64,000 nt of DNA from Casuarius casuarius (lineage: Eukaryota > Chordata > Aves > Casuariiformes > Casuariidae), in the NCBI GenBank assembly GCA_003342895.1, contig PTFA01000111.1:346199-410198 (forward strand), written 5' to 3'. The notes under the pieces are model-generated. The model was not told the origin of the DNA, did no database searches, and saw only the letters and a program-made list of their open reading frames with translations. Shown here piece by piece: positions 62,371 through 64,000 of the stretch. The position numbers and the translations under genes were made by a program. Numbering within the stretch: position 1 is the stretch's first letter; each line of letters starts with the position of its first letter.

Positions 62371-63698
62371 TGACAACATGGAATATCAAATACACTTCCA
62401 TACAAAAAAATCCCCCGGTGGTATGGAGCTATTATTGCCAGATTTTGACTGGGCTTTCTGTCTTGCTTGTTTTGGAGGGAGAACAAAGGGAGAACTACAA
62501 TCTAAATTGCCGTCCCTCAAGTAAATAGAAAACCCTTCTCCCTTATCATTGTTACCCTGCATTTCCCATTACCCTGCCATGCAGTGAATAACAAAGTTGA
62601 CCATTGCTCAGACAAGGGGTACTTCATCTTGCAAAAGGTGTGGTAGTGAGAAAAGCACCCTCTCTGCCTGCCTGGAGCTCCNCTTGCTTCTCTCCTCACC
62701 ATGAGTAATTTCATCTAAACTTGCAGATTGCTAGGTTCTTCACTATGATTATTTATCAAATGCAAGATATACAGGAAAAGTTGTGGTAAATAAATGTTAT
62801 ATGTAGTATCTTGCATTCTCTTTACCTGATTTCAGTTACAAGATAGGTAGACACTGAGCACCCATATGACCCAGAAAAGCATGTTTCCAACTTAAAATAA
62901 CTTTGCAAATCTAATCATCAAGTCTTTTCCCAAAGGACTTAAAACCAAAAATGCTACACCAATAGCATGTCTTGGATCAAGATTTTGAAGTTGTTTTATA
63001 ATTTGTCACTTTGTGTGACACCTGAGATGACACAAATGTGTGTTTGACTTCCTTCAGCACATAGATTTTAATAGAAAGTGCAATATGTTTTCGTTAATCT
63101 GGGAGTTGCTACCAGAAACTGTAAGCTGTTGCTTAAATAGAAGCAGAACAGTGGGCAATGTTTTTGTCCTTGGCCTTCAAGTGCAATTATGTTGTTCATA
63201 AAAAAGCATGAACAGGTCTCATATAAGGCTGTACAAATTTATTGGAAAACCAAGACTTTGACTCAGTGGCACTTCTATATTCTGCTATCTCAGTAACAAA
63301 AATTGCTAGGTTTGCATAATACCTATGCTGTTATTCAGCAAACCATCCTATTATCTGTAGGTTTTTAGGAAGATGTAATGGTTAGCCTTGAATATTTCAT
63401 TCTGCAAAAGAGACTATGTGCCAGACAAGTTTTTAAAAAATAATTTCAGATACTATCGATCTCAGTATTGTATTGATAGGCAACATCAATGCATTGCAAC
63501 AAGTTAACATCGAATAGTAAATTGGCTCTGTGAATAGGTGCGTTCTAGGAAAAAGAAAAGTGAAAAGGAAGGGGAAAATGGCTAGATATTATAAACAATT
63601 TACTTGTTACTATAGCCCAAGGCTTTTTCCTGATTCTCTTCAAGTTGCAATAAAAATTATATGAAATATTTAAAATGCAAACAGGCAAGTTCACTTAC

Positions 63699-63820
63699 TG
63701 TTTCTTGGATGCCAGCGCACTGCATTTAAATATGCATTACAGTAATGGAACAGAAATTCATGCTTGGATCGGATAATTTTTCCTTGAAGCAAGGGCATCA
63801 GATCATGTCCATCAATAATT
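63699..63820 (-). CDS. STS: Steroid sulfatase family, penultimate coding exon
   Basis: This 122-base exon encodes 40 complete codons and a partial codon at each end. It opens after the acceptor TTTCTTACACAG (AG at 63822-63821), with a likely branch-point CTGAC a short way upstream. It reads [14 protein letters not shown], then [17 protein letters not shown] and HPRN, and ends at the donor A|GTAAGT (63699|63698). This is the conserved sulfatase stretch just before the C-terminal region: IDG.DL.PLL.G followed by HEFLFHYC and AVRW is characteristic of the STS subgroup. The first base completes a codon from the preceding exon outside the window. The last base joins GT of the next exon to make serine (HPRN-S-ESIW), giving an uninterrupted frame. 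By analogy with the ten-exon human gene this would be exon 9. I see no damage. Confidence 0.9.
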
Positions 63821-64000
63821 CTGTGTAAGAAAGCATTTCAGAGTCAGAAGAATAACCCAAACTGCCCCTTACGGAGAAGATATTATAACTGTGCATTTTC
63901 ACTTCTTAAAAAAGTAAATCTTCCTCTGATGATCTGAAGGGCCACCTCCAGTTGGTCAATTTGGAGAAAAACCTTCAGGCACTCTTCCCCTTCCATTTCT
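63821..64000 (-). other. STS: 3' end of the preceding STS intron
   Basis: This sequence is upstream (minus strand) of the penultimate exon, up to the edge of the window. It holds the pyrimidine tract and branch-point region of the acceptor. I see no further exon here. Confidence 0.7.

Larger units (their letters stand above)
34551..63698 (-). other. STS: Last intron of the STS-family gene (about 29.1 kb)
   Basis: The intron runs from the donor GTAAGT (minus strand, 63698-63693) to the acceptor TTGCAG ending at 34551. It splits a serine codon (A|GT, phase 1). I recall that human STS also has very large introns; a large terminal intron here fits that. The intron is AT-rich and mostly without recognisable content. 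It holds the simple repeats, hairpins, GC-rich block and coding-like tract listed separately. No second gene nested in it can be supported. Stretches with nothing I can name include 34.6-36.3, 36.4-39.2, 40.7-42.1, 42.3-45.1, 45.7-51.5, 52.3-57.4 and 57.6-62.3 kb. Confidence 0.8.

Overview
The window looks like a piece of a bird chromosome. The evidence is a CR1 LINE that reads closely against the avian CR1 consensus as I remember it, an older degraded CR1 copy, a fragment of an ancient amniote MIR SINE, an AT-rich and otherwise repeat-poor background, and spliced vertebrate exons separated by tens of kilobases. Twenty isolated single N bases point to a draft or gap-filled assembly. No bacterial or phage feature is present: there are no operons, no ribosome-binding sites and no CRISPR. 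I cannot name the species.

The only gene I can support is the 3' end of a steroid sulfatase (STS) family gene on the minus strand. Its last coding exon is at 34168-34550 and its penultimate exon at 63699-63820. Both have canonical splice sites, and they join in phase 1 to give a continuous C-terminal sulfatase segment of about 168 residues. The intron between them is about 29.1 kb. The exons for the catalytic N-terminal half lie beyond the right edge of the window.

Layout: 1-34 kb is sequence downstream of the gene, with no recognisable exon. It holds the old CR1 (831-1469), a GC-rich block (1987-2440), a cluster of low-complexity, non-B-DNA-prone tracts (18.97-20.39 kb), the better preserved CR1 with a broken ORF2 (28572-29636), the MIR fragment (about 30667-30775) and a second GC-rich block (32031-32290). 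The terminal STS exon and its probable 3' UTR follow. The long last intron (34551-63698) holds a weak candidate for a decayed coding tract (39.6-40.64 kb), a GC-rich block with a G-quadruplex motif (about 45175-45615), simple repeats, and a pair of perfect hairpins (57469-57528). The final 180 bases are the start of the next upstream intron.

Most other open frames are short, lack recognisable motifs, and fit chance in AT-rich DNA. I did not find a new multi-gene system. The items most worth checking are the tandem hairpins, the decayed coding-like tract, the GC-rich blocks and the 3'-end structure of the sulfatase transcript.
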